Below, piece by piece: positions 8,772-21,631 of a stretch of 64,000 bases of DNA; the stretch's first letter is position 1; each line of letters opens with the position of its first letter. The DNA is from Azomonas tarimensis (GTDB lineage Bacteria > Pseudomonadota > Gammaproteobacteria > Pseudomonadales > Pseudomonadaceae). The position numbers and the translations under genes were made by a program. The stretch lies in NCBI RefSeq assembly GCF_042648805.1, contig NZ_JBHRXZ010000017.1, positions 267,808 through 331,807 on the forward strand. Direction: 5' to 3'. The notes under the pieces were generated by a model. The model was not told where the DNA came from and searched no databases. It worked only from the letters and a program-made list of their open reading frames with translations.

Positions 8772-9833
8772 GTGCTAGGGCTCTTCACAAAAAAGGCGAA
8801 CACGCTGCTGGGGATCGACATCAGTTCGACCTCGGTCAAGCTTCTGGAGTTAAGCCGCTCCGGCGGTCGGTATCGGGTCGAGGCATATGCGGTCGAGCCA
8901 CTGCCGCCCAATGCGGTGATCGAAAAGAACGTGGTCGAGCTCGACGGGGTCGGGCAGGCCGTGGCGCGGGTCATCGTCAAGGCACGGACCGGCGTCAAGT
9001 CGGCGGCGGTGGCTGTGGCAGGTTCTGCTGTCATCACCAAGACCATCGAGATGGAAGGCGGGTTGAACGATGACGAGTTGGAAAACCAGCTGAAGATCGA
9101 GGCCGACCAGTACATTCCCTATCCGCTGGAAGAAGTGGCGCTCGACTTCGAAGTGCGGGGGCCCGCGCGCAACAGTGGTCGTGTTGATGTCTTGCTGGCT
9201 GCCTGCCGCCGTGAGAACGTCGAAGTGCGCGAAGCGGCGCTCGGCCTGGCGGGGCTGACGGCGAAAGTCGTGGATGTCGAGGCATTTGCCCTTGAGCGTG
9301 CCTGCGGCCTTCTTGGTGCCCAGCTGGGCGGTGATCAGGCCGGGATGACCGTGGCGGTCGTCGATATCGGTGCAACCATGACGACCCTGAGTGTCCTGCA
9401 CAAGGGACGGACCATCTACAGCCGTGAACAACTGTTCGGTGGTCTGCAACTGACTGAAGAGATTCAGCGGCGATATGGCCTGAGCTGGGAGGAATCTGGC
9501 CTCGCCAAGAAGAAAGGTGGTCTTCCAGACGACTACGACAGCGAGGTTTTGCAACCGTTCAAAGATGCGGTCGTTCAGCAGGTATCACGGTCTCTCCAGT
9601 TCTTCTTTGCATCCGGACAGTTCAACGATGTGGACTGCATCGTCCTTGCCGGCGGCACGGCATCCATTCCCGGGCTGGATCGCCTGATCCAGCAAAAGGT
9701 CGGGACGCGCACTCTAGTGGCGAACCCTTTTGCCGATATGTCCTTGAGCAACAAGGTCAACGCCGGGGTGCTGGCCAGTGACGCGCCCGCCCTGATGATT
9801 GCCTGCGGGTTGGCGATGAGGAGTTTCGACTGA
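8772..9833 (+). CDS. pilM: Type IV pilus inner-membrane platform protein PilM
   Basis: Actin/FtsA-like cytosolic ATPase-fold protein that binds the N-terminal tail of PilN and couples the pilus motor to the alignment subcomplex. 353 residues. The fold is shown by LLGIDISSTSVKLLEL near residue 13, VVDIGATMTTLSVL near residue 197 and LAGGTASIPGLD near residue 293. It begins with GTG at 8772 behind AAAGGAAA, 7 bases away. Its stop overlaps the pilN start by one base (TGATG), so the two are translationally coupled. First gene of pilMNOPQ. Confidence 0.96.
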   Translation: MLGLFTKKANTLLGIDISSTSVKLLELSRSGGRYRVEAYAVEPLPPNAVIEKNVVELDGVGQAVARVIVKARTGVKSAAVAVAGSAVITKTIEMEGGLNDDELENQLKIEADQYIPYPLEEVALDFEVRGPARNSGRVDVLLAACRRENVEVREAALGLAGLTAKVVDVEAFALERACGLLGAQLGGDQAGMTVAVVDIGATMTTLSVLHKGRTIYSREQLFGGLQLTEEIQRRYGLSWEESGLAKKKGGLPDDYDSEVLQPFKDAVVQQVSRSLQFFFASGQFNDVDCIVLAGGTASIPGLDRLIQQKVGTRTLVANPFADMSLSNKVNAGVLASDAPALMIACGLAMRSFD

Positions 9834-10405
9834 TGGCCCGGATCAACCTGCTTCCCTGGCGGGAGCAACTGCGCGAGGAGCGCAAGCAGCGTTTCCTGAT
9901 CACCCTCGGTGCCGTGCTGGTGGCCGCCGGTGGCCTGGTGTTCCTGGGTGACCAGTATTTCACCGCAGCCATGGCTCAGCAGAACGCGCGCAACGATTTC
10001 CTGCGCAAGGAGATCGCGGTGCTCGACGACCGGATCAAGGAAATCAGTGAGCTGAGGCAGCGCAGGGAGCAGCTGCTCGAGCGCATGAAGATCATTCAGG
10101 ACCTGCAGGGCAACCGCCCGATCATAGCCCGGGTGTTCGATCAGATGGTCCGCACGCTTCCCGATGGTGTGTATTTCGACGAGCTCAAGATGACGGGCAA
10201 GCGAGTCGCCATCGTCGGTCTCGCCGAATCGAACAACCGCGTCTCGAGCCTGATGCGCAACCTTGATGGGTCCGAGTGGCTGGCGGCTCCCAATCTCACC
10301 GAAGTCAAGGCGGCCAGTCTGGCGAACAGTGGTCAAGCCAGCCGGTTCCAGTTGACGGTCACGCAGGTCCAGCCAGGCACTGCTGCAGAAGGAGATAACC
10401 CATGA
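9833..10405 (+). CDS. pilN: Type IV pilus alignment protein PilN
   Basis: Inner-membrane protein of the PilMNOP bridge between motor platform and secretin. The N-terminal cytoplasmic tail MARINLLPWREQLREER carries the INLLPWR motif that docks into PilM. One membrane helix follows (LGAVLVAAGGLVFLGDQYF, about residues 23-42), then a periplasmic coiled coil and a ferredoxin-like domain. 190 residues. It overlaps pilO by 4 bases (ATGA). Confidence 0.95.
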   Translation: MARINLLPWREQLREERKQRFLITLGAVLVAAGGLVFLGDQYFTAAMAQQNARNDFLRKEIAVLDDRIKEISELRQRREQLLERMKIIQDLQGNRPIIARVFDQMVRTLPDGVYFDELKMTGKRVAIVGLAESNNRVSSLMRNLDGSEWLAAPNLTEVKAASLANSGQASRFQLTVTQVQPGTAAEGDNP

Positions 10406-11022
10406 GTCTCGCCGATTCGCTGGAAAGCTTGCGCAAGTTCGAGCTTTCCGAGCTCGACGTGAACAACCTGGGATCGTGGCCGACCCCGGTCAAGGTCGTC
10501 ACCTGCGTGCTGTTGTTTGGGCTGGTGGGTTTCCTCGGTTACCACTTCCACCTGCAGGATCTGAAGGCGCAGCTCGAACAGCGACAGGGGCAGGAGCAGA
10601 CGCTGCGGCAGCAGTATACCTCCAAGGCGTTCCAGGCTGCCAACCTGCAGGCATACAAGGATCAGATGGGCGAGATGGAGACCTCGTTCGGCGAGATGCT
10701 TCGGCAACTGCCCAGCGATACCGAGGTGCCGGGTCTGCTCGAAGACATCACGCTGACGGGGCTCGGTAGCGGGCTGGAGTTCGAAGAGATCAAGCTGCAG
10801 CCCGAAGTGACCCAACAGTTCTATATCGAGCTGCCGATACAGATCAACGCGGTCGGGGCCTATCACGATCTGGCTACGTTCATCAGCGGCGTCGCGAGCC
10901 TGCCACGGATCGTGACCCTGCATGACTTCGAAATAAAGCCGGTCAGTGCCGCCTCGAGCTCCAGATTGCGCATGAGCATCGTGGCCAAGACTTACCGTTA
11001 TAACGAGGGAGGGGGGCAGTGA
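10402..11022 (+). CDS. pilO: Type IV pilus alignment protein PilO
   Basis: Partner of PilN: a cytoplasmic start, one membrane helix (VVTCVLLFGLVGFLGYHFHL, about residues 32-51), a periplasmic coiled coil rich in Gln and Glu, and a ferredoxin-like C-terminal domain, 206 residues. It forms heterodimers with PilN and holds PilP at the base of the secretin. A GAAGGAGATAACCC ribosome site inside pilN precedes its ATG. Its stop overlaps the pilP ATG by one base. Confidence 0.95.
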   Translation: MSLADSLESLRKFELSELDVNNLGSWPTPVKVVTCVLLFGLVGFLGYHFHLQDLKAQLEQRQGQEQTLRQQYTSKAFQAANLQAYKDQMGEMETSFGEMLRQLPSDTEVPGLLEDITLTGLGSGLEFEEIKLQPEVTQQFYIELPIQINAVGAYHDLATFISGVASLPRIVTLHDFEIKPVSAASSSRLRMSIVAKTYRYNEGGGQ

Positions 11023-11549
11023 TGAAGCGTGCCCGATTGCTTTTGCTTGGCCTGAGCCTCACCACGCTCGCCGGTTGCGGTAATTCTTCGGATTTTTCCG
11101 ACCTGCAGGCGTTCATGGCTGAAGTGCAGGCCAGGCCGCGGGGCACCATCGAGCCGTTGCCGGTATTCCAGCCCTATGAGGCCTTTACCTATAGCGCGTC
11201 GGCCATGCGCAGTCCGTTCCAGCCGCCGGTGAAGGTTTCCCTCGAGGATCGCCAGAAAGGTTCGCGAGATATCCGGCCAGATGATAGTCGAGTCCGGGAG
11301 TTCCTCGAGGGATACTCCATCGACGAATTCGCGATGGTCGGCACGCTTGCCAACCAGGGTTCTACCTTTGCCCTGCTACGGGCGGGTGGGGGCGTGCATC
11401 GCATAGGTCTGGGTAACTATCTTGGGCGCAACCATGGCCGCGTCACGGCGATCGAGCCGGGGCAGATTGAAGTCGTCGAGATTGTTCCTGATGGAGATGG
11501 AGGCTGGCTGGAACGCCCGCGCACCTTGTCTCTGATAGAGCGGTCCTGA
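11022..11549 (+). CDS. pilP: Type IV pilus lipoprotein PilP
   Basis: Lipid-anchored periplasmic protein that links PilNO to the secretin PilQ. From the ATG at 11022 it has 175 residues; a GTG one codon earlier (11019) is also in frame. The signal peptide II MKRARLLLLGLSLTTLAGC carries the lipobox LAGC. Next come an unstructured linker and a C-terminal beta domain of the PilP family (MRSPFQPPVKV, then FLEGYSIDEFAMVGTLA). A purine-rich GAGGGAGGGGGG run precedes the start. It lies 16 bases before pilQ. Confidence 0.95.
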   Translation: MKRARLLLLGLSLTTLAGCGNSSDFSDLQAFMAEVQARPRGTIEPLPVFQPYEAFTYSASAMRSPFQPPVKVSLEDRQKGSRDIRPDDSRVREFLEGYSIDEFAMVGTLANQGSTFALLRAGGGVHRIGLGNYLGRNHGRVTAIEPGQIEVVEIVPDGDGGWLERPRTLSLIERS

Positions 11550-11565
11550 ATCGCGGGACAAGATC

Positions 11566-13725
11566 ATGGAAAAACCCTACCGGTCGGTAAAACGGAATTA
11601 TCTAATGAACAGCAGTCTCTCACGTCTTGGTCTGTCGGTGCTCGCGGCCTTTGCTCCGCCCATGCTCCTGGCCGCCAATCTCAATGCGGTGGACGTTGCG
11701 TCGCTTCCGGGAGACCGGGTCGAACTGAAGTTGTCTTTCGATGAGCCAGTGGCTGCGCCTCGCGGTTACACCATCGAGCAGCCGGCGCGGATTGCCCTGG
11801 ATCTGCCCGGTGTGTCGAATCGGCTCGGTGCCAAGCGTCAGGAGTTGGGTGCCGGTAACGCGCGCAGCCTGACGGTAGTGGAGGCAGAAGGTCGTACCCG
11901 CCTGATCGTCAATCTGGATACGCTGGTTCCTTACAGCACTCGCGTCGATGGCAATAACCTCTACGTGGTGCTTGGCGAACAGCAGCCAGGCGCTTCTTCC
12001 GCGCCCGTGGCTGCCAAGCCCGCGCCCGTGTCCGCGCCGGCGCGGTCCGCAGCGCCAGCGGCAGCGGTCGGTCGCGCCGTCAGTGATATCGATTTCCAGC
12101 GCGCGGCGGACGGTGCGGGCCTCGTGCTGATCAGGCTTTCCGATCCCACCATCACGCCGTCGATCGACGAACGTGGCGGCCGGATCCGCGTCCGCCTGGA
12201 CAAAACCCAGTTGCCGGAGCCCTTGCGCGTGCGCCTGGATGTGCAGGACTTCGCCACGCCGGTCAATTTTGTCAGCGCCTCCAGTGAAAGCGACGGCGCC
12301 GTCATTTCCATCGAGCCGACCGGCTCCTACGATTATCTGGCCTTCCAGACCGATGACATCCTGACCATCAGTGTCAAGCCGCTGACCCAGGAGCAGCAGG
12401 AGCGGGAAAAGGCCGAACGCTTCAGCTACAGCGGGGAGAAGCTCTCGCTCAACTTCCAGGACATCGATGTCCGCTCGGTGCTGCAGCTCATCGCGGACTT
12501 CACCAACCTGAATCTGGTCGCAAGCGACACCGTGCAGGGCAATATCACCCTGCGACTGCAGAATGTACCCTGGGACCAGGCGCTGGACCTGGTGCTGCAG
12601 ACCAAGGGGCTGGACAAGCGGCAGGTGGGCAACGTCCTCCTCGTCGCGCCGGCCGACGAAATTGCGGCGCGCGAACGGCAGCAGCTCGAGTCTCAGCGTC
12701 AGATCGCCGAACTGGCGCCTCTGCGCCGCGAAGTGGTGCAGGTCAATTATGCCAAGGCGGCTGACATTGCCCGCTTGTTCCAGTCTGTCACCAGTCGTGA
12801 AGGCGCTGGTGACGATAGGGGCTCGATCACCGTCGATGACCGCACCAACAACATCATCGCCTACCAGACTCAGGAGCGACTGGACGAGCTGCGGCGTATC
12901 GTCACCCAGCTCGATATCCCGGTGCGTCAGGTGATGATCGAGGCTCGCATCGTCGAAGCCAGCGTGGACTATGACAAGGCGCTCGGTGTTCGCTGGGGTG
13001 GCAGCTACGTCAACGACCAGTGGGCGCTCTACGGCAAGGATGGCGCCACGTCATTCGATACCGACGGGCGCGCCTACCTGCCGGGTACCGACACCATGGG
13101 CAGTTACACCCTGCAGGAAGGCACCTCGCCGGTGCCTTTCGTCGATATGGGGGCATTGAACAGCACCTCGGGTCTGGGTATCGGGTTCCTGTCCAACCAC
13201 CTGGTGCTCGACCTGCAGCTCTCGGCCATGGAAAGGAGCGGTAACGGCGAAATCATCTCGCAGCCGAAGGTCATCACATCCGACAAGGAAACTGCCAAGA
13301 TCCTCAAAGGCGCGGAGATCCCTTACCAGGAAGCCAGCTCCAGTGGCGCTACTTCCACTTCCTTCAAGGAAGCTGCACTGTCGCTCGAGGTGACCCCGCA
13401 GATCACCCCGGACAACCGCATCTTCATGGACGTCAAGGTCAACAAGGATGCGCCCGACTTCTCTCGTGCGGTCAATGGCGTGCCGCCGATCAACACCAAC
13501 GAGGTGAATGCCAAGGTGCTGGTCAACGACGGCGAGACGATCGTGATCGGCGGGGTGTTCTCCAACGTGCAGCAGCATTCCGTCGACAAGGTGCCATTCC
13601 TGGGGGATCTGCCTTTCATCGGTCGGGTATTCCGCCGCGACGTGGTGGCCGAAGGGAAAGAAGAGCTGCTGATCTTCCTGACCCCTCGTATACTGGACAC
13701 CCAGTCCATCGCCGTGAGCCGGTAA
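11566..13725 (+). CDS. pilQ: Type IV pilus secretin PilQ
   Basis: Outer-membrane secretin through which the pilus passes. The order is: signal peptide, AMIN domains that bind peptidoglycan (residues about 40-150 and 180-290), a low-complexity Ala/Pro linker near 145-170, STN/N0 and N1 domains (LNFQDIDVRSVLQLIADFTNLN near residue 300 on), and a C-terminal secretin barrel (QVMIEARIVEAS; LGDLPFIGRVFR). 719 residues from the ATG at 11566. The ATG at 11605, giving 706 residues starting MNSSLSRLGLSVLAAF, looks more like a normal signal peptide; neither start has a strong ribosome site. Confidence 0.95.
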   Translation: MEKPYRSVKRNYLMNSSLSRLGLSVLAAFAPPMLLAANLNAVDVASLPGDRVELKLSFDEPVAAPRGYTIEQPARIALDLPGVSNRLGAKRQELGAGNARSLTVVEAEGRTRLIVNLDTLVPYSTRVDGNNLYVVLGEQQPGASSAPVAAKPAPVSAPARSAAPAAAVGRAVSDIDFQRAADGAGLVLIRLSDPTITPSIDERGGRIRVRLDKTQLPEPLRVRLDVQDFATPVNFVSASSESDGAVISIEPTGSYDYLAFQTDDILTISVKPLTQEQQEREKAERFSYSGEKLSLNFQDIDVRSVLQLIADFTNLNLVASDTVQGNITLRLQNVPWDQALDLVLQTKGLDKRQVGNVLLVAPADEIAARERQQLESQRQIAELAPLRREVVQVNYAKAADIARLFQSVTSREGAGDDRGSITVDDRTNNIIAYQTQERLDELRRIVTQLDIPVRQVMIEARIVEASVDYDKALGVRWGGSYVNDQWALYGKDGATSFDTDGRAYLPGTDTMGSYTLQEGTSPVPFVDMGALNSTSGLGIGFLSNHLVLDLQLSAMERSGNGEIISQPKVITSDKETAKILKGAEIPYQEASSSGATSTSFKEAALSLEVTPQITPDNRIFMDVKVNKDAPDFSRAVNGVPPINTNEVNAKVLVNDGETIVIGGVFSNVQQHSVDKVPFLGDLPFIGRVFRRDVVAEGKEELLIFLTPRILDTQSIAVSR

Positions 13726-13729
13726 ATTT

Positions 13730-14275
13730 GTGCGCAACACCATCCTGGTAGGCCCGATGGGGGCTGGCAAGAGCACCATCGGGCGCATGCTGGCCAAGGA
13801 GCTCCGCCTGCCCTTCAAGGACTCCGACAAGGAGATCGAGCAGCGGACGGGCGCCAACATCCCCTGGATATTCGATGTCGAAGGGGAGGTGGGTTTCCGG
13901 GAGCGCGAGCACGCCGCGCTCGCGGCGCTCTGCCAGTGCGAAGGGCTGGTGTTGGCCACTGGCGGAGGCGCGGTACTTCGGGAAGACAATCGCGAACTCC
14001 TGCGGGCCGGCGGACGCGTGATCTATCTGCGTACCTCGGTGGAGCAGCAACTGGAGCGCACCGCCCGGGATCGTAATCGTCCCCTGCTCCGGGGTGTGGA
14101 TCCGCGAGGCGTGCTCAGCTCGCTCATGGAAGTTCGTGATCCCCTTTACCGCTCGGTGGCCGATATCGTCGTGGAAACCGACGAGCGACCGCCGCGTCTG
14201 GTGGTTACGGAAATCCTCGACCGGCTGCGTGCCCTGGGCGCGCGTGAAGGCTCTGGTCGAACTGCGCTATCCTAG
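13730..14275 (+). CDS. aroK: Shikimate kinase
   Basis: Phosphorylates shikimate to shikimate 3-phosphate with ATP in the pathway to aromatic amino acids. Walker A GPMGAGKSTIGRML near residue 8, the substrate-binding DSD block (FKDSDKEIEQRTG), GGGAVLR and the lid RDRNRPLL are all present. 181 residues, slightly longer than the usual 172-175. The start is GTG at 13730, four bases after the pilQ stop, so it is probably co-transcribed with the pilus genes. aroB follows 25 bases later. Confidence 0.96.
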   Translation: MRNTILVGPMGAGKSTIGRMLAKELRLPFKDSDKEIEQRTGANIPWIFDVEGEVGFREREHAALAALCQCEGLVLATGGGAVLREDNRELLRAGGRVIYLRTSVEQQLERTARDRNRPLLRGVDPRGVLSSLMEVRDPLYRSVADIVVETDERPPRLVVTEILDRLRALGAREGSGRTALS

Positions 14276-14300
14276 CTTTTCTTTCTCCGCTGGGGGTCCC

Positions 14301-15404
14301 ATGCAGTCACTTCAGGTCGAACTCGGCGACCGCAGTTATCCCATCTACATCGGCGAGCGCCTCCTTGAGGACGGCGATCTGCTCAAGCGGCACATCCGTG
14401 GCAAGCAGGTCGCCATCGTCTCCAACGAGACAGTGGCGCCGCTTTATCTGGAGCTTGTGCTGCGCGCGCTGGCGGGCTTCTCGGTGACCTCCGTGGTACT
14501 TCCCGATGGCGAAGCGCACAAGAACTGGCAGACCCTTCAGCTGATCTTCGACGGACTGCTCGAGGCGCGGCATGATCGGCGCACCACGGTTGTCGCCCTC
14601 GGGGGCGGTGTGATCGGCGACATGGCTGGATTTGCCGCGGCCTGCTATCAGCGCGGGGTGGATTTCATCCAGGTGCCGACCACCCTGTTGTCCCAGGTCG
14701 ATTCGTCGGTGGGCGGCAAGACGGGTATAAATCACCCGCTCGGCAAGAACATGGTTGGTGCCTTCTATCAGCCTCAGGCCGTGATCATCGACACCGGGAC
14801 CCTTGTAACGCTTCCCCCCCGAGAGCTGTCTGCCGGTCTCGCCGAGGTAATCAAGTATGGTCTGATCTGCGATGCGCCTTTCCTGGACTGGCTCGACGAG
14901 CATCTCGATGACTTGCGGGCGCTCAGGGCCGAATCACTGACCGAGGCCATTCGTCGCTCCTGTGCGGCCAAGGCGCGGGTGGTCGGGGCTGACGAGCGTG
15001 AGGCTGGAGTGCGAGCAACGCTCAATCTGGGGCACACCTTCGGCCATGCCATCGAAACTCACATGGGCTATGGTTGCTGGCTGCATGGCGAAGCGGTCGC
15101 GGCTGGGACCGTGATGGCGCTGGAACTGTCCCGCCGGCTCGGCTGGATCGATGTGGGGGCGCGCAATCGCGGAGTGAGGCTGCTGCAGCGTGCCGGGTTG
15201 CCGGTGGTGCCACCCATGGAGATGCAGCCCGAGGACTTCCTGCGCCACATGGCCGTCGACAAGAAAGTGCTGGATGGCCAGTTGCGACTCGTATTGCTGC
15301 AAGGCCTGGGGAAGGCGGTGGTCACCGCCGACTATCCGCGGACCGTACTCGAAGACACCCTGACAGCCGACTACTCCGCTATCCAGGCGGCTGCGGCAGC
15401 TTAA
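14301..15404 (+). CDS. aroB: 3-dehydroquinate synthase
   Basis: Converts DAHP to 3-dehydroquinate using NAD and a divalent metal, the second step of the shikimate pathway. 367 residues from ATG 14301, the normal length. Motifs: GDGEAHKNW-type PDGEAHKNWQTL, the NAD-binding GGGVIGDMAGFAA, the GKTGINHPLGKNMVGAFYQP block, and metal ligands in LNLGHTFGHAIE. The frame runs open upstream into aroK, but that extension is a shadow; the ATG at 14301 matches the family start and follows GGGGGTCCC. Confidence 0.96.
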   Translation: MQSLQVELGDRSYPIYIGERLLEDGDLLKRHIRGKQVAIVSNETVAPLYLELVLRALAGFSVTSVVLPDGEAHKNWQTLQLIFDGLLEARHDRRTTVVALGGGVIGDMAGFAAACYQRGVDFIQVPTTLLSQVDSSVGGKTGINHPLGKNMVGAFYQPQAVIIDTGTLVTLPPRELSAGLAEVIKYGLICDAPFLDWLDEHLDDLRALRAESLTEAIRRSCAAKARVVGADEREAGVRATLNLGHTFGHAIETHMGYGCWLHGEAVAAGTVMALELSRRLGWIDVGARNRGVRLLQRAGLPVVPPMEMQPEDFLRHMAVDKKVLDGQLRLVLLQGLGKAVVTADYPRTVLEDTLTADYSAIQAAAAA

Positions 15405-15413
15405 GAGAATGAC

Positions 15414-16928
15414 ATGATCGCTTCGTCTGCCCCCGACACCTACCTCGACAGCTATGGGTTCACCCATGACCCCTTCGCGGCTCGGGTGCCTGGCTTCAAG
15501 TTTTTCCCGGCCCAGCGCAAGCCGGTGCTGGGGCAGTTGCATCACCTGGCGCGATACAGCCAGCTGCTGTTGGTCGTGACTGGGCCGGAAGGCAGCGGCA
15601 AGTCGCTGCTTCGACAGGCGTTGGCGGCCAGTAGCAACAAGCAATCGGTGCAGTGCATGGTTGTCACTCCGGGCTTGGGTGAGAGCGACTCGATCGCCCA
15701 GCTCGCCAGGGCGCTGGGAGCAAGCGGCACGAGCCGCGAGGCGATCATGGCGCAGGTGGGGCAGGCAACGCTCAATGGGCTGGAGATCTACCTTCTGGTC
15801 GATGATGCCGAGCGCGTCGATGAGGTGACGCTTCAGTTGCTGCTCGACATGGCTGCCGGTGGACCGGAGGGGCGGGCGCATGTTTTCCTGTTCGGTACCG
15901 AAGCGCTGGTGTCGACTCTCGAGGCGAGCGCGGCTGACAGTGAGGCTTTTCATGTAATCGAACTGCAGCCTTACAGTCTGGGCGAAACGCATGCCTATTT
16001 GATGCAGCGCATCGAAGGAGCCGGTGGCGATACCGAATGCCTTGACGACGAACAGGTCAAATACATCCATCAGCAATCCGGCGGTTGGCCGGGTTCGATC
16101 AATCGTGTAGCGCGTGAGGTGCTCATCGAGGCGGTGGGCGAAGAATCGGTCGGGCCGGTGCGTCCCGGCTCCTCGTTCAGTCTGCCATGGAAGCACCTTG
16201 CCGTTGCTGGGGTGGTGCTTGTCGGGGTGGTTATGGCGTTTGTCTTGCAGCGGCCAGGCGATGGTGCGCTTCAGCCGCAAACTACGACACTGGCGCTAGA
16301 GCCGCTGCCAGTGGAAGCGCGTGTACAGTCGAGTGCCCCGCTGGTGGGTGAGGAAGGCCCTGTCGAGCCGGGTCCGGTGATGCGTGAGCCTCTCGCATCG
16401 GTGGCCGGGGCCGAGCGGGGGGGGCAGCCTTTGGCGCCGGCGGGTTTGCCGGCTCCGGTGGAGGTGCCCTCTATACCTGTTGCGCAGTCGCCTTCGGTCC
16501 CGGCCGTGGCAGCGGATGTGGCTGCAGGCTCAGCCGCAGCGCCGCAACCGCAACCGCAACCGCAACCGCAACCCACGCCTGCGCGTACCCCGGAGGTTGC
16601 GGCCGCGCCCGCAGCGCCTGCCACTCCGGCAGTGGCGGGAGCCGGGGCCTGGTATCTGGCGCAGCCTTCCAATAATTACGTGCTGCAAGTTCTGGGAACC
16701 CGCTCGGAGCAGACGGCGCAGTCCATCGCCCGGCAACATGGCTCCTCTTATCGATATTTCGTCAAAACCCATGAGGGCAAGCCGCTCTATGTAGTCACTT
16801 ATGGAAGCTTCGCTACCCAGCAAGCCGCGCGGGCGGCTGTCAAGAGCCTGCCGGGTTCCCTGCAAGGGGGTAGCCCCTGGGCTAGAAGTCTCGCCAGTGT
16901 TCAGCAGGAAATAAAAGAGGGGCGCTAG
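15414..16928 (+). CDS. damX: DamX-like protein: AAA-type ATPase, one membrane helix, SPOR domain
   Basis: 504 residues, 9 bases after aroB, where Pseudomonas carries a DamX-type gene. The N-terminal part resembles ExeA/GspA ATPases: YGFTHDPFAARVPGFKFF, Walker A TGPEGSGKSLL near residue 57 and Walker B-like LLVDDAERVD near 127. One membrane helix lies at about 263-282 (LAVAGVVLVGVVMAFVL). A Pro/Ala/Gln-rich periplasmic linker contains PQPQPQPQPQP. The C-terminal 75 residues (YVLQVLGTRSEQTAQ, VTYGSFATQQAARAAV) form a SPOR domain that binds denuded septal glycan. A role at the division septum is inferred from the family. Whether the ATPase site is active is unknown. Confidence 0.82.
   Translation: MIASSAPDTYLDSYGFTHDPFAARVPGFKFFPAQRKPVLGQLHHLARYSQLLLVVTGPEGSGKSLLRQALAASSNKQSVQCMVVTPGLGESDSIAQLARALGASGTSREAIMAQVGQATLNGLEIYLLVDDAERVDEVTLQLLLDMAAGGPEGRAHVFLFGTEALVSTLEASAADSEAFHVIELQPYSLGETHAYLMQRIEGAGGDTECLDDEQVKYIHQQSGGWPGSINRVAREVLIEAVGEESVGPVRPGSSFSLPWKHLAVAGVVLVGVVMAFVLQRPGDGALQPQTTTLALEPLPVEARVQSSAPLVGEEGPVEPGPVMREPLASVAGAERGGQPLAPAGLPAPVEVPSIPVAQSPSVPAVAADVAAGSAAAPQPQPQPQPQPTPARTPEVAAAPAAPATPAVAGAGAWYLAQPSNNYVLQVLGTRSEQTAQSIARQHGSSYRYFVKTHEGKPLYVVTYGSFATQQAARAAVKSLPGSLQGGSPWARSLASVQQEIKEGR
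16542..16571 (+). repeat. Hexanucleotide tandem repeat CCGCAA x5 in the damX-like linker
   Basis: Five exact copies of CCGCAA encode alternating Pro-Gln. Changes in copy number keep the reading frame, so length variation would alter linker length and not switch the gene off. Confidence 0.85.
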
Positions 16929-17037
16929 AAGGAGTTCCTTGGCGCTCCGATAAAATCCGTTTTTATTGTTGTTTTATCTCCAACTGCCTATGTAAACTGC
17001 TCAGCCTTTTGCCCGCGCTAACTCTGGGCTTCGCTCC

Positions 17038-17071
17038 ATTTCGTTGGCAAGGGGTTGATTCGCAACGAAAT
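17038..17071 (+). promoter_or_regulatory. Inverted repeat in the gltB leader
   Basis: Arms ATTTCGTTG (17038-17046) and CAACGAAAT (17063-17071) form a perfect 9-bp stem ending 18 bases before the gltB ATG, just upstream of the ribosome site GGTGGAGAG. It could be an operator or an RNA hairpin; no specific regulator is recognised. The rest of the 160-base gap after the damX-like gene shows nothing firm. Confidence 0.45.
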
Positions 17072-17088
17072 TAGCGGGTGGAGAGCCT

Positions 17089-21537
<4,449 letters not shown>

Positions 21538-21548
21538 GTCAGCCGCAA

Positions 21549-21578
21549 GCCGCAACTGCCCCGGTCGGCAGTTGCGGC
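21549..21578 (+). other. Hairpin between gltB and gltD
   Basis: A perfect 12-bp stem GCCGCAACTGCC/GGCAGTTGCGGC with loop CCGGTC begins 12 bases after the gltB stop. It has no T-run, so it is not a standard terminator. It is more likely an mRNA 3'-end stabiliser or a means of setting unequal expression of the two subunits. Confidence 0.7.
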
Positions 21579-21631
21579 ATCTGATGAGTCTTGCAGCTTG
21601 ACGCTTGTCGCTGCTGTTACGAGGTTATGAA

